The notes below the pieces were generated by a model. That model ran no database searches. It was not told the DNA's origin and saw only the letters and a program-made list of their open reading frames with translations. 64,000 nt of DNA, from contig NZ_BJCC01000002.1 of NCBI RefSeq assembly GCF_004309355.1, forward strand, positions 29,757 to 93,756, in the 5' to 3' direction. This DNA comes from Enterococcus florum (GTDB taxonomy: Bacteria; Bacillota; Bacilli; Lactobacillales; Enterococcaceae). Each line of letters opens with the position of its first letter. Position 1 is the stretch's first letter. Positions 18,154-26,509 of this stretch are shown piece after piece. Both the position numbers and the translations under genes were made by a program.

Positions 18154-19620
18154 CTATTTCGTATAAGCTCTTGGCAATTGGAACCGACCAGCCTCTTCGA
18201 AGATTTTCCCTACTTGCAACAACAGGTCCTCCCTCCCCTTTGATGCTACGAATTGTATTCCTATTGGCAGTCCTTCTTGACTGAGTGAAGTTGGTAAGCT
18301 AATGGCTGGTTGCCCTGTCAAATTGGCAAGCTGCGTGTAAGGAGTGACTTCCAACATTTGGTTCATACTGTTTATGAGAGCTTTTTCTGCTTCTGAGAGA
18401 GACAGTTTCTCTAAGTTAAGCAAAGTAGTAATCATTGAATCAGTTAAAATGATTTCAGTAATTTTTGGAGCAACTTGAGTGGTGGTAGGCGAGAGGAAAA
18501 GATCTACTTCGGAAAACAATTCTTCCATAGTAACTGCTGCTCTATCCCAAAGCTGCATATTTAATACATAAGTATGGGCAGAAAGCTTGCTTCCATATTG
18601 AGCGACAGCCCAAGTTAAAGGTTCTACCTCCTGTTTTGTAATAGGGCGTCCAAGAGTTTGAGACATACTATCAAACATAGCTGCAGTTTCAGCACCATTC
18701 ATTTGATAGTAGCTCCTGATAAGCTCTTCACCATCTACAGGATAATCAATCGGGAAAATATCATGTCCAGCATTTGTTAAAAAAGACAGCACTTCTTCAA
18801 ATGCTTGTTTCACCTCTTGAGAGACAGAATTTGATATTGGGGAATCCAAACAATAAGCGATTTTTAATCGTTCTTTTTCTGCCGGACGATCATAAACCCA
18901 TTCATTGGGAGAAACATGATAAGGCGCAGCAGCATCAAGTCCTCGTAAAGAAAAGAAAGCCGCTATAGTATCTCGCATTGAACAAGTTAACACAAAATCG
19001 ACAGAAGCTCCTTGCCAGTTTCGCCAATTGCTTGGTCCGAGGGGCATGACACCACGACTGGGTTTCAAACCGATCAATCCAGTAAAAGCAGCAGGAATTC
19101 GAATCGATCCTCCGCCATCACTAGCACAAGCAATTGGAAAGATTCCTGCGGCTACAGCAGCAGCAGCGCCACCACTGGAGCCACCTGGTGTTCTGGTCAG
19201 GTCCCACGGATTAGCAGCTGGACCATACAAGTGTGAGTCTGTGATATTTTTAAAACCAAATTCGGGTGCGTTCGTTTGACCAAAGGGAATGAAACCAACC
19301 CGTTCTAAACGTTTGACAAAATTAGATGTTTGGGAAGCTCTTCGATTTTCTAGTAATTTTGACCCATTAGTAGCCAGCCATCCAGCCTTATTTTGTTCGA
19401 GCATCTTTAATGGGATTGGCAATCCGGCAAAGGGGCGTTCTGAGATATCTTGGACTGAGTGATAGTGATCGATGGCAGACTCTCTATCGTAAGAGACTAG
19501 CGAATTTAATGAAGCATTTTTCTCTGCAATCTTTCCTATCATTTGATCAAGAAGTTCTGTAAAATGAATTTCTCTATTTTTTAACTTATCTACCCAATAA
19601 GTGGCATCTTTAATCATCAT
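18154..19620 (-). CDS. amidase signature family hydrolase
   Basis: A 488-residue amidase-signature enzyme. The Ser-cisSer-Lys triad is visible as Lys-72 in GLPIPLKM, Ser-148 in TPGGSSGGAAAAVAAG, and nucleophile Ser-172 in SDGGGSIRIPAAF. It hydrolyses an amide, but the substrate is not readable from sequence. It is not the tRNA amidotransferase GatA on context, since no gatB or gatC is present. Its start overlaps the end of the upstream padR-like gene, so the two form an operon and the PadR protein probably controls it. Confidence 0.88.
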   Translation of the reverse strand: MMIKDATYWVDKLKNREIHFTELLDQMIGKIAEKNASLNSLVSYDRESAIDHYHSVQDISERPFAGLPIPLKMLEQNKAGWLATNGSKLLENRRASQTSNFVKRLERVGFIPFGQTNAPEFGFKNITDSHLYGPAANPWDLTRTPGGSSGGAAAAVAAGIFPIACASDGGGSIRIPAAFTGLIGLKPSRGVMPLGPSNWRNWQGASVDFVLTCSMRDTIAAFFSLRGLDAAAPYHVSPNEWVYDRPAEKERLKIAYCLDSPISNSVSQEVKQAFEEVLSFLTNAGHDIFPIDYPVDGEELIRSYYQMNGAETAAMFDSMSQTLGRPITKQEVEPLTWAVAQYGSKLSAHTYVLNMQLWDRAAVTMEELFSEVDLFLSPTTTQVAPKITEIILTDSMITTLLNLEKLSLSEAEKALINSMNQMLEVTPYTQLANLTGQPAISLPTSLSQEGLPIGIQFVASKGREDLLLQVGKIFEEAGRFQLPRAYTK

Positions 19621-20162
19621 TTATCCTCCTGATCTATCTTTTGTATCGCTATGTGTACCCATTCTAAGGCTGCATGACATTCGTATTTTCCAAAAGAAAT
19701 TGTCAAATCCCAGTATGGATGGACATCTTCAGAAGTATTTTTCCAACCCTCTTGAAGGGATTCATAAGAAGCCAATGTTCTTTCACACTCTGCTTTGAAT
19801 TTCTGCAATAAAGCTAAAACTTGCTCTTTTGACTGTTGTTCTGCGAAAAAAAGTCTCATCAAGAAAGGATTTCGAACAGAAAAAGTTTGTTCAATATCCT
19901 TTTCCGGTTGATTAAGCCAATTATTAAGTTCTTGTTTACCGGACTTAGTGATTGAATAGATTTTTTTATTCGGTTTTTCCTTTTGAATAACCCAGTCGCT
20001 CGTCAACCATCCTTTCTTTTCCATGTCATTTAATTCTCGATAAATTTGGCTAGTTTGAGCAGTCCAAAAATTAAAAAGTGACCGTTTAAATACTTGATTT
20101 AGTTCGTATCCCGTCATAGGGCTGTCTTTCAATAATCCAAGTACACCGTGTTTTAGAGACAT
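19617..20162 (-). CDS. PadR-family transcriptional regulator
   Basis: A 181-residue PadR-type repressor. The N-terminal winged helix starts MSLKHGVLGLLKDSPMTGYEL and includes QIYRELNDMEKKGWLTSD; a C-terminal helical dimerisation region with LALLQKFKAECERTLASYESL follows. It precedes and overlaps the amidase gene by four bases. A perfect 12-bp inverted repeat lies 26 bp before its start, so it probably represses its own operon. The inducer is unknown; PadR proteins often sense phenolic acids or drugs. Confidence 0.88.
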   Translation of the reverse strand: MSLKHGVLGLLKDSPMTGYELNQVFKRSLFNFWTAQTSQIYRELNDMEKKGWLTSDWVIQKEKPNKKIYSITKSGKQELNNWLNQPEKDIEQTFSVRNPFLMRLFFAEQQSKEQVLALLQKFKAECERTLASYESLQEGWKNTSEDVHPYWDLTISFGKYECHAALEWVHIAIQKIDQEDK

Positions 20163-20187
20163 ATTGATTCCCCACCCTTTATTTTAT

Positions 20188-20213
20188 TTATTATTCTACT
20201 TGTAGAATAATAA
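20188..20213. promoter_or_regulatory. PadR operator candidate (perfect inverted repeat)
   Basis: Arms TTATTATTCTAC (20188-20199) and GTAGAATAATAA (20202-20213) are perfectly complementary around a two-base centre, just upstream of the padR-like gene. The size and dyad symmetry suit a dimeric repressor site. Confidence 0.65.
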
Positions 20214-20223
20214 ACGTGTCAAT

Positions 20224-20262
20224 AAAAAGATCTATCGCATATGTTACGCGATAGATCTTTTT
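20224..20262. terminator. terminator of the pyruvate oxidase gene
   Basis: Arms A5-GATCTATCGC (20224-20238) and GCGATAGATC-T5 (20248-20262) are perfectly complementary, with a nine-base loop. It lies eight bases past the oxidase stop codon on the minus strand and looks bidirectional. Confidence 0.85.
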
Positions 20263-20269
20263 AATATTA

Positions 20270-21991
20270 TTATTTTAGCAGTTCACTCAATGCGGGCATA
20301 CCATGTACTTGGTATTTTTCCTTAAATTCAGCGATTTCTGATTCAGAAAATTTATCCGGATCCAATTTTAATTCTTCAACCGGCAACGGACGTTCGTTTT
20401 TGATCTTGATGTCGATCACAACGGGTCGTTTACTGTTTTTAGCAGCTTCAAAGGCTGGTTCCAGTTGGCTGTATTCAGTGATAGTAAAACCATCAGCACC
20501 TAATGCTTCTCCTGCTTTACCGAAATCGGCGCCTTCTAAGAAAACTCCAAATTTCTTTTGCTCCGTGTCTTCTTGTTCGGCTTCAATAAATCCGAACGAA
20601 TCATTTGAGAAAATCACGTTGATGATCGGTAATTGATATTTCACCTGCGTAATGATGTCGTGCATTGCCATCGCAAAGCCGCCATCTCCGCTAAGAGTGA
20701 AGACCTGACGCTCTGGGAAGGTCAGTTGGGCTGCAATTCCTCCAGGGACCCCATTGCCCATAGTCGCAAACCAGCCAGAAGTTGTGAAAAGCTGATCCCC
20801 ATTCATTTCAAGATGACGAATGGCACTGATCGTTGTATTTCCAACATCAGTCACGAAGACAGCATCTTTTTCAGCGATTCGATTGATTTCTTTAAAAACA
20901 GGTTCTGGTCGTAACGGACGTTGCTCATCATTGTAGAAGCTTCTGCGCCAATCGTGCCAATTTTTGATATTTTGTTGATTGGCCTTCAACCATCCATCTG
21001 CAGAACGAGCTTTACCTAGTTCAGTTAGACGTTTTAAAGCCATTGTTCCATCACCTAAAATAGAAACATCTGTGTGGTGACGACGCCCAAATTTCATGGC
21101 ATCAATATCGACCTGAACAAATTTAGCCTCTGGATTGAAGAAATAAGCGGCAAATGGAAAATCGCTTCCCACAAAGACGATCAAATCGGCCACTGCAAGG
21201 GCCTCATTTGCTGGCTTGGTAGCAACACGAGCAGCAAAGCCCAAGAAGTTCTCATAGGTATCCGGAACGATTCCTTTTGCCAACACTGCAGCAGCAATCG
21301 GCATCGAGAAGTGTTCTGCGAAGGCTTTGATCGCTTCAAAACCTCCTCGTGTTCCTTGTCCGACATATAAAACAGGCCTTTCTGCAGCTTCAATAAGAGG
21401 AAGAGCTGCGTTTAAATCTTCTTCAGCTGGAACGACTACACCGGTTTTATGATTTTTAGCGGTCGCGATTTCTTGATCCTCAATATCTGCAAAGCCAAAA
21501 TCTACAGGTATTGTCACCACGGCTACACCACCATGTTTATAGGCAGCTTTGATGGCTTCATCTACAACGTGAGGCAGACTTTCTGGCGTCATTACCGTTC
21601 GATTGTAAATGCTTACGTCTGCAAACATTGGATTTTCATTTAGTTCCTGGAAGGAGTCATAATTCATAGCAGTCGATGCGACTTGTCCTAACAACGCAAC
21701 CACAGGAACATGATCCATTTGAGCATCGTACAAACCATTGATTAAATGACTGGCTCCAGGGCCGGCAGAACCAAAAACGGCTCCTACCTTTCCGGTTAAT
21801 TTTGCATCAGCGGCAGCAGCTAACGCACCCGTTTCTTCGTGACGAACCTGTACGTATTTTACAGATTCGCGTTCTTTGTATAAGGCATCCATCGTTGAGT
21901 TAAAAGAACCTCCGGGGATCCCGTAGATATGGTCGACTTCCCAAGCTTCAAAAACTTTGACCATTGCAACAGCGGCATTGATTTTTGACAT
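20270..21991 (-). CDS. pyruvate oxidase (TPP/FAD, phosphate-dependent type)
   Basis: A 573-residue TPP enzyme that would convert pyruvate, phosphate and oxygen to acetyl phosphate, CO2 and hydrogen peroxide. Motifs are IYGIPGGSFNSTMDAL, the catalytic glutamate region VRHEETGALAAAADAKLTGK, GSAGPGASHLINGLYDA, and the TPP motif GDGGFAMAMHDIITQ ending NDSFGFIEAEQ. Length fits SpxB/Pox of streptococci and lactobacilli. I start it at ATG 21991 (MSKINAAV); a GTG three codons earlier is possible. A good promoter and a candidate cre site lie upstream. Confidence 0.9.
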   Translation of the reverse strand: MSKINAAVAMVKVFEAWEVDHIYGIPGGSFNSTMDALYKERESVKYVQVRHEETGALAAAADAKLTGKVGAVFGSAGPGASHLINGLYDAQMDHVPVVALLGQVASTAMNYDSFQELNENPMFADVSIYNRTVMTPESLPHVVDEAIKAAYKHGGVAVVTIPVDFGFADIEDQEIATAKNHKTGVVVPAEEDLNAALPLIEAAERPVLYVGQGTRGGFEAIKAFAEHFSMPIAAAVLAKGIVPDTYENFLGFAARVATKPANEALAVADLIVFVGSDFPFAAYFFNPEAKFVQVDIDAMKFGRRHHTDVSILGDGTMALKRLTELGKARSADGWLKANQQNIKNWHDWRRSFYNDEQRPLRPEPVFKEINRIAEKDAVFVTDVGNTTISAIRHLEMNGDQLFTTSGWFATMGNGVPGGIAAQLTFPERQVFTLSGDGGFAMAMHDIITQVKYQLPIINVIFSNDSFGFIEAEQEDTEQKKFGVFLEGADFGKAGEALGADGFTITEYSQLEPAFEAAKNSKRPVVIDIKIKNERPLPVEELKLDPDKFSESEIAEFKEKYQVHGMPALSELLK

Positions 21992-22030
21992 GCTTCTCAC
22001 TCGCTTTCACTAATTGTTTATCACAGGGTC

Positions 22031-22074
22031 ATTATAACCCTTTTATAAATTGTGACAAAAGAAAGTGCTTTGGA
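22031..22074 (-). promoter_or_regulatory. promoter of pyruvate oxidase gene with possible cre site
   Basis: On the minus strand TTGTCA (22053-22058) and TATAAT (22031-22036) are 16 bases apart. Just upstream, 22061-22074 carries the near-palindrome GAAAGTGCTTT, which resembles a CcpA site at an activating position. The cre call is weak. Confidence 0.6.
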
Positions 22075-22077
22075 AAA

Positions 22078-22106
22078 TTGAAGGTATGCCTAAAATATGA
22101 TAGTAT
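22078..22106 (+). promoter_or_regulatory. promoter of ZIP transporter gene
   Basis: TTGAAG (22078-22083) and TAGTAT (22101-22106) with a 17-base spacer, 31 bp before the ZIP start codon and divergent from the oxidase promoter. Confidence 0.55.
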
Positions 22107-22137
22107 GCATATATAAAAACGATTTCAGGAGGACTTT

Positions 22138-22956
22138 ATGGCAGATTGGTTGTTAACACTCACGGCCTGGCAGCAAGCATTAGTGGGGACGCTGTTTACT
22201 TGGGGAATGACAGCGCTCGGTGCAGCCATGGTTTTTTTCTTCAAAAATATCAATCGTAATGTTTTAAATCTCATGTTGGGATTTGCTTCGGGTGTCATGA
22301 TTGCAGCGAGTTTTTGGTCGTTGCTGGATCCGGCGATTGAAGCGGCGGAAGAAAATGGATCGATCCCCTGGCTGGTCGTCAGCATTGGGTTTGGATTGGG
22401 TGGGCTGTTTTTATATATTGCAGACAAAACGATTCCTCACATGCATTTTGGTCCAAACAAGGAAAAGGAAGGCTTCCCTAGTCACCTAAAGCGAACGATT
22501 TTGCTGGTTTTTTCAATAACGTTGCACAATATTCCTGAGGGACTGGCGGTTGGGGTGGCCTTTGGTGCAGCAAATGAAGCAGCAAATCCTACGGCAGCGG
22601 TATTAGCCGCTATCTCGGTTTCATTAGGCATTGGGATTCAAAACTTTCCTGAAGGAGCAGCAGTGTCGATTCCTTTGCGGCAAGAAGGATTGAGTCGAAC
22701 GAAATCCTTCCTCTATGGACAGGCATCCGGTATCGTGGAGCCTATCGCAGCCGTTATCGGCGCATTGCTGGTCACACGAGTTCAGCCTCTCCTACCTTAT
22801 GCTTTGGCGTTCGCAGCAGGAGCAATGATTTATGTTGTTGTTGAGGAATTGATTCCAGAGGCACAGGCGACGACGGATAGTAAACATCATTTTGGTGTTT
22901 TTGGGGCAATGAGCGGATTTATTATTATGATGATTCTCGATGTGGCGTTGGGATAA
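22138..22956 (+). CDS. ZIP family divalent metal transporter
   Basis: A 272-residue membrane protein of the ZIP family (ZupT/GufA type), which imports zinc or related divalent metals. About eight hydrophobic helices are visible. Helix four has the metal motif LHNIPEGLAVGVAFG and helix five has GIGIQNFPEGAAVSIPL, the paired signature of the family. TCAGGAGG precedes ATG 22138. Metal preference cannot be read from sequence. A terminator at 22982-23022 ends the unit. Confidence 0.9.
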   Translation: MADWLLTLTAWQQALVGTLFTWGMTALGAAMVFFFKNINRNVLNLMLGFASGVMIAASFWSLLDPAIEAAEENGSIPWLVVSIGFGLGGLFLYIADKTIPHMHFGPNKEKEGFPSHLKRTILLVFSITLHNIPEGLAVGVAFGAANEAANPTAAVLAAISVSLGIGIQNFPEGAAVSIPLRQEGLSRTKSFLYGQASGIVEPIAAVIGALLVTRVQPLLPYALAFAAGAMIYVVVEELIPEAQATTDSKHHFGVFGAMSGFIIMMILDVALG

Positions 22957-22981
22957 TTGGATCAAAAAAATAAACAAAGAG

Positions 22982-23022
22982 AAGACTATTTCGATCAGCG
23001 ATGCTGCGAAATAGTCTTTTTT
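22982..23022 (+). terminator. terminator after ZIP transporter gene
   Basis: Perfect 12-bp arms AAGACTATTTCG (22982-22993) and CGAAATAGTCTT (23007-23018) followed by a T run. Confidence 0.85.
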
Positions 23023-23043
23023 CCATATTGGGAAATAGGATTG

Positions 23044-23124
23044 ACCAAATTGCGCAAAACCAAATTGACAAGAATATCTTTTTCAAAAAGGATAAACTTT
23101 TATAAAATTTTGGTAACGCTTTCT
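23044..23124 (+). promoter_or_regulatory. candidate upstream activating repeats and cre site of the sigma-54 operon
   Basis: The nonamer ACCAAATTG occurs twice, at 23044-23052 and 23059-23067, 15 bp apart and about 100 bp before the -24 element, a fitting place for enhancer binding by the LevR-like activator. At 23110-23124 a 15-mer, TTGGTAACGCTTTCT, matches the cre consensus WTGNAANCGNWNNCW at all but one fixed position. Both roles are inferred. Confidence 0.45.
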
Positions 23125-23160
23125 TTGGCAGAACAGGAAATAACCGAATTGAGAAAGGTT

Positions 23161-23177
23161 TGGCACGCAAATTGCAT
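23161..23177 (+). promoter_or_regulatory. sigma-54 (-24/-12) promoter
   Basis: TGGCACGCAAATTGCAT matches the RpoN consensus TGGCAC-N5-TTGCW exactly, with GG at 23162-23163 and GC at 23174-23175, ten bases apart. It lies 43 bp before the zinc dehydrogenase start. A LevR-like sigma-54 activator is encoded in the same cluster, which strongly supports it. Confidence 0.9.
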
Positions 23178-23220
23178 TATGGAAAGTGATTGCATAATTA
23201 AAGGAGTAAGGAGTGGTCAA

Positions 23221-24261
23221 ATGAAAGCAGCAGTTTTATATGGACCCGATGACGTACGCTATGAAGACGTAGTGGAACCGGCATGTCCAGCAGATGGAAT
23301 AAAAGTAAAAGTAATAGGGTGTGGGATTTGCGGTTCGGATTTACGTACGTATGGTGGTGGATCTAAAAATTCAATTTTACCAGCAATATCAGGGCATGAG
23401 ATCACAGCAGAAGTGATCGAAAGTCATTACGAACGATTTCCAGTAGGTACTCGGCTTTCGATAGCACCAGTCGTGGTCTGCGGCGAGTGCTGGTATTGTA
23501 AAAATGGTATTCAGAATCTGTGCGACAACATTCGCATGATCGGGACAGCCGAAGGAATTGATGGCGGATTCGCGGAATATATTGCTTTTCCGAAAGAGAT
23601 CATCGATCATGGCTGTTTCAATGCTATTCCTGATGATATTGATCCGATCGACACAGTGATTGCGGAAACAGCTTCTTCCGTTCTGTGCGCACAGATCAAC
23701 ACCAATATTGTTATGGATGACTTAGTTGTAGTGATCGGAGCAGGAACCATCGGCTGTCTTCATAGTGAAATCGCCAAAATCCGCGGTGTGAAGGAAGTGA
23801 TTATTGTTGAAATGAATGAAGACAAAGCTAATCTGGCTCGTAAGCAAGGCTTTGATAATGTTATAAATATGAGCAGTTCTGATCCGCGCTTAAAAGAGAT
23901 GGTATTGGAAAAGACCGATGGACGTGGTGCTGATGTTGTAATCAGTGCTTGTCCAGCTGGACAGGCTCAAGCCGATGCAGTCGACTTGGCACGCAAGCGC
24001 GGGAAGGTCATTTTGTTTGGCGGGATTCATCCATCTAGCGCGAAGCTGCTAGATACTAATGCGATCCATTACAAAGAAATTATGGTTTATGGAGCATCCG
24101 CCTATTCACCGGAAGTGAACCGCAAAGCATTGAATTTGGTTTTAAACCGCCAATTGGATTCGCGGAAATTCATTACACACAAGTATGAACTGAAAGAGTT
24201 GGCGCAAGGGTATACGGATATGCGTGCCGGCAAAATGATCAAAGGGGTTATCATTCCCTGA
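23221..24261 (+). CDS. zinc-dependent medium-chain dehydrogenase (polyol-phosphate type)
   Basis: A 346-residue NAD(P)-dependent dehydrogenase. Catalytic zinc ligands are Cys-37 in CGICGSD and His-59/Glu-60 in GHE. Structural zinc cysteines are Cys-87, 90, 93 and 101. The Rossmann motif is GAGTIG. ATG 23221 follows AAAGGAGTAAGGAG; longer in-frame extensions upstream would run through the promoter and terminator. As first gene behind the sigma-54 promoter and before a galactitol-type PTS, it probably oxidises the phosphorylated substrate that the PTS delivers. Confidence 0.88.
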   Translation: MKAAVLYGPDDVRYEDVVEPACPADGIKVKVIGCGICGSDLRTYGGGSKNSILPAISGHEITAEVIESHYERFPVGTRLSIAPVVVCGECWYCKNGIQNLCDNIRMIGTAEGIDGGFAEYIAFPKEIIDHGCFNAIPDDIDPIDTVIAETASSVLCAQINTNIVMDDLVVVIGAGTIGCLHSEIAKIRGVKEVIIVEMNEDKANLARKQGFDNVINMSSSDPRLKEMVLEKTDGRGADVVISACPAGQAQADAVDLARKRGKVILFGGIHPSSAKLLDTNAIHYKEIMVYGASAYSPEVNRKALNLVLNRQLDSRKFITHKYELKELAQGYTDMRAGKMIKGVIIP

Positions 24262-24289
24262 GCGTGGCTGGGAGAAGGAGGTGAATCAT

Positions 24290-24766
24290 TTGAAGCAAGT
24301 GTTCAGCAAGAATGAAATTCATGCCATTATCACGGAAGAAACGGACCGTGATCAACTTATTTACCAGCTAGCCGGTGAAATGGCTGCACATGGGATGGTA
24401 GAAGAATGCTATGGAAAGTCCGTTTTAGAAAGAGAATTAGAATTTCCAACAGGCGTACCGACACCAGTACCTATTGCGATTCCCCACAGTGAGCGTTCGC
24501 AGGTATTTAAAGCGGGAATCGGTGTTGCGGTACTAAGGAATAGTGCTAAGTTTGCTAGTATGGAAGACCCAAATCTGTATTTGGATGTCAAGGTTGTCTT
24601 TATGTTAGCAGCCAGTTTGAATGATGATCATCTGTTTATGATTAAGGATATTATGGAAATCATTCAGGATACGCAGGTGGTTACGAGTCTTTTGGCAGCA
24701 AAATCAACCGAAGAGGTAGAAGACATCATGCATCAGGAGTTCTCAAAAAGAGAAAATGAACGGTAA
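24290..24766 (+). CDS. PTS EIIA, fructose/galactitol type
   Basis: A 158-residue EIIA of the fructose/mannitol/galactitol fold. The phosphorylated His-66 lies in PTPVPIAIPHSERS. TTG 24290 is taken as start because the full ribosome-binding site AAGGAGGTGA (24275-24284) is then correctly spaced; GTG 24281 lies inside that site. It takes phosphate from HPr and passes it to the EIIB encoded next. Confidence 0.87.
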   Translation: MKQVFSKNEIHAIITEETDRDQLIYQLAGEMAAHGMVEECYGKSVLERELEFPTGVPTPVPIAIPHSERSQVFKAGIGVAVLRNSAKFASMEDPNLYLDVKVVFMLAASLNDDHLFMIKDIMEIIQDTQVVTSLLAAKSTEEVEDIMHQEFSKRENER

Positions 24767-24788
24767 CTAAAGAAAGGGGAGAATAAAA

Positions 24789-25082
24789 ATGGCAGAAGAA
24801 AAAATCGTAGTTGTTGTTTGTGGAGCGGGGTTTGCAACCTCCACCGCTGGAGAAAATGAGGTTAAAAAGGTAGCCAAAGAGCTAGGTATCAAAGTCAAAT
24901 TGAATAAACGTCGGGCAACAGAATTGAAGACGGTTTTGAGCACGATGCAGCCGGATATGTATTTGTTGATGACACCTGTTACAACGGAATTGAATGCACC
25001 TAAGGTTAATGGCGTGCCGTTTATTTCAGGGATTGGCAAAGAAGAAGCAATGGAAGAAATGCGTCAGATTCTTAAGGGGTAA
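24789..25082 (+). CDS. PTS EIIB, galactitol type
   Basis: A 97-residue EIIB of the galactitol family with phosphocysteine Cys-11 in VVVVCGAGFATSTAGENEV. Small single-domain EIIB proteins next to a separate IIC are typical of GatB. GGGGAG precedes ATG 24789. The gap to the EIIA gene is 22 bp and to EIIC 28 bp, so all three are co-transcribed. Confidence 0.9.
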   Translation: MAEEKIVVVVCGAGFATSTAGENEVKKVAKELGIKVKLNKRRATELKTVLSTMQPDMYLLMTPVTTELNAPKVNGVPFISGIGKEEAMEEMRQILKG

Positions 25083-25110
25083 AAGAATAAAAAAGAATGG
25101 GGGTAAATCC

Positions 25111-26382
25111 ATGTTTGAAGCAGTAAACAAAGGGTTCCAGTGGTTTACGGGATTAGGGAGTAATGGGATTTTATGTGTCGCCTTGCTGATTATTGGATTA
25201 GTTCTAGGGTTAAAGGTAGGAGACGCAGTCCGCTCAGCATTGACCGCAACAGTTGGTTTTATCGGATTGAACTTAACCGTGGATATGCTGATTGCTCAAA
25301 TGTCGCCAGCAACCATGTCAATGGTTGAACGGATGAACTGGAACCTGGATATTGTGGATGTCGGCTGGGGACTGATGGGGATGGCCTGGGGGCAGCCTGG
25401 ATCAGGGATGGTTATTATTGCACTAATTGCGACGAATATTGCACTAATTTTCTTAAATTTCACCAAGACATTGATGGTAGACTTTTGGAATTATTGGTCC
25501 TTTGCAGCAAGTGCTGCGTTGATTTATGGGGCAACTGGCAACATGGTCTTCACCGTTTTAGCCGCTTGTATCTACATGGCCGTTTCCTTGAAATGGGCAG
25601 ATAAAATGGCACCGACTTATCAAGAATTCTATGGGATTCCTGGCTGTACCTGGCCAACAGGTGCGATTATTGCTCCAGCGATGATTGGGATTCCAGTCGT
25701 AAAACTAATTCAAAAAATTCCTGGTATCAAAAACGTCAAAGCCGATCCAGAAACCATGCAGGAAAAAATGGGTATCTTCGGGGAACCAATTGTTATCGGA
25801 GCTATCTTGGGAATGCTGATTGGTTTTATTGCCGGCTACGATGTTCGTCAAATTATGCTGTTAGGTTTTAACATGGCTGCCGTAATGATTTTGCTGCCGC
25901 GGATGATTCAGATCATGATGGAAGGCTTGATCTCCATTTCCGACCAAGCCAAAATCTTTACCGCGAAATACATGAAGGGCCGTGAAGTATGGATCGGAAT
26001 TGATGCTTCTACCATCATGGGGAATCCAGCAACCATGTCAGCAATTTTAATCATGACACCGATCGTTACGTTCATGTCTATTATTCCTGGAAATAGAATG
26101 CTGGCAACTGCTTCGTTAGTAGCTGTTCCATGGTTTATTATCGGGATCACTGCTTTTGCGAAGGAAAATATTTTGCATATTTGTATGTCAGTATTTGTCG
26201 TTTTTGCTATTTATTTTTGGTGTGCGACAGCGATGGCAGGTGCACATACGCATATTGCCGAAATCGTTGGATTTGAATTCCCAGAAGGCACCAACTTGAT
26301 CAGCAGTCTGTCAGAAGGAGGTAATCCGATTACCTTCATAATGTATAAAATTCTTGATCTTTTGGGATTTGTCAGCTACTAA
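25111..26382 (+). CDS. PTS EIIC, galactitol family
   Basis: A 423-residue permease with many hydrophobic helices. Family features are IGLNLTVDML near residue 50, the DVGWGLMGMAWGQPGSG motif, FWNYWSFAASAALIYG, and GIFGEPIVIGAILGMLIGFIAGYD. ATG 25111 (MFEAVNKGF) follows GGGGGTAA; an upstream in-frame extension overlaps the EIIB gene and is not credible. The galactitol-family EIIC imports galactitol, arabitol and related polyols; the substrate here is unknown. Confidence 0.9.
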   Translation: MFEAVNKGFQWFTGLGSNGILCVALLIIGLVLGLKVGDAVRSALTATVGFIGLNLTVDMLIAQMSPATMSMVERMNWNLDIVDVGWGLMGMAWGQPGSGMVIIALIATNIALIFLNFTKTLMVDFWNYWSFAASAALIYGATGNMVFTVLAACIYMAVSLKWADKMAPTYQEFYGIPGCTWPTGAIIAPAMIGIPVVKLIQKIPGIKNVKADPETMQEKMGIFGEPIVIGAILGMLIGFIAGYDVRQIMLLGFNMAAVMILLPRMIQIMMEGLISISDQAKIFTAKYMKGREVWIGIDASTIMGNPATMSAILIMTPIVTFMSIIPGNRMLATASLVAVPWFIIGITAFAKENILHICMSVFVVFAIYFWCATAMAGAHTHIAEIVGFEFPEGTNLISSLSEGGNPITFIMYKILDLLGFVSY

Positions 26383-26509
26383 ATTGACTATTCCAATTTT
26401 AGAAAAGATTAAGAATCATATGTTCAGTCAAGATACTTTTATAGTACGATGAATAAAAGAATGAATTCTATTTCTTGATTTCTTTTATCTGTTGGGGGAG
26501 GTAAAAAGT

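Noticed and set aside
18154..19620. GatA subunit of Glu-tRNA(Gln) amidotransferase
   Set aside because: No gatC or gatB is adjacent, and the gene is tied to a PadR regulator instead.
22957..23220. Longer N-terminus of the zinc dehydrogenase
   Set aside because: The in-frame extension crosses the ZIP terminator and the sigma-54 promoter, and ATG 23221 has a strong ribosome-binding site and the normal family start.
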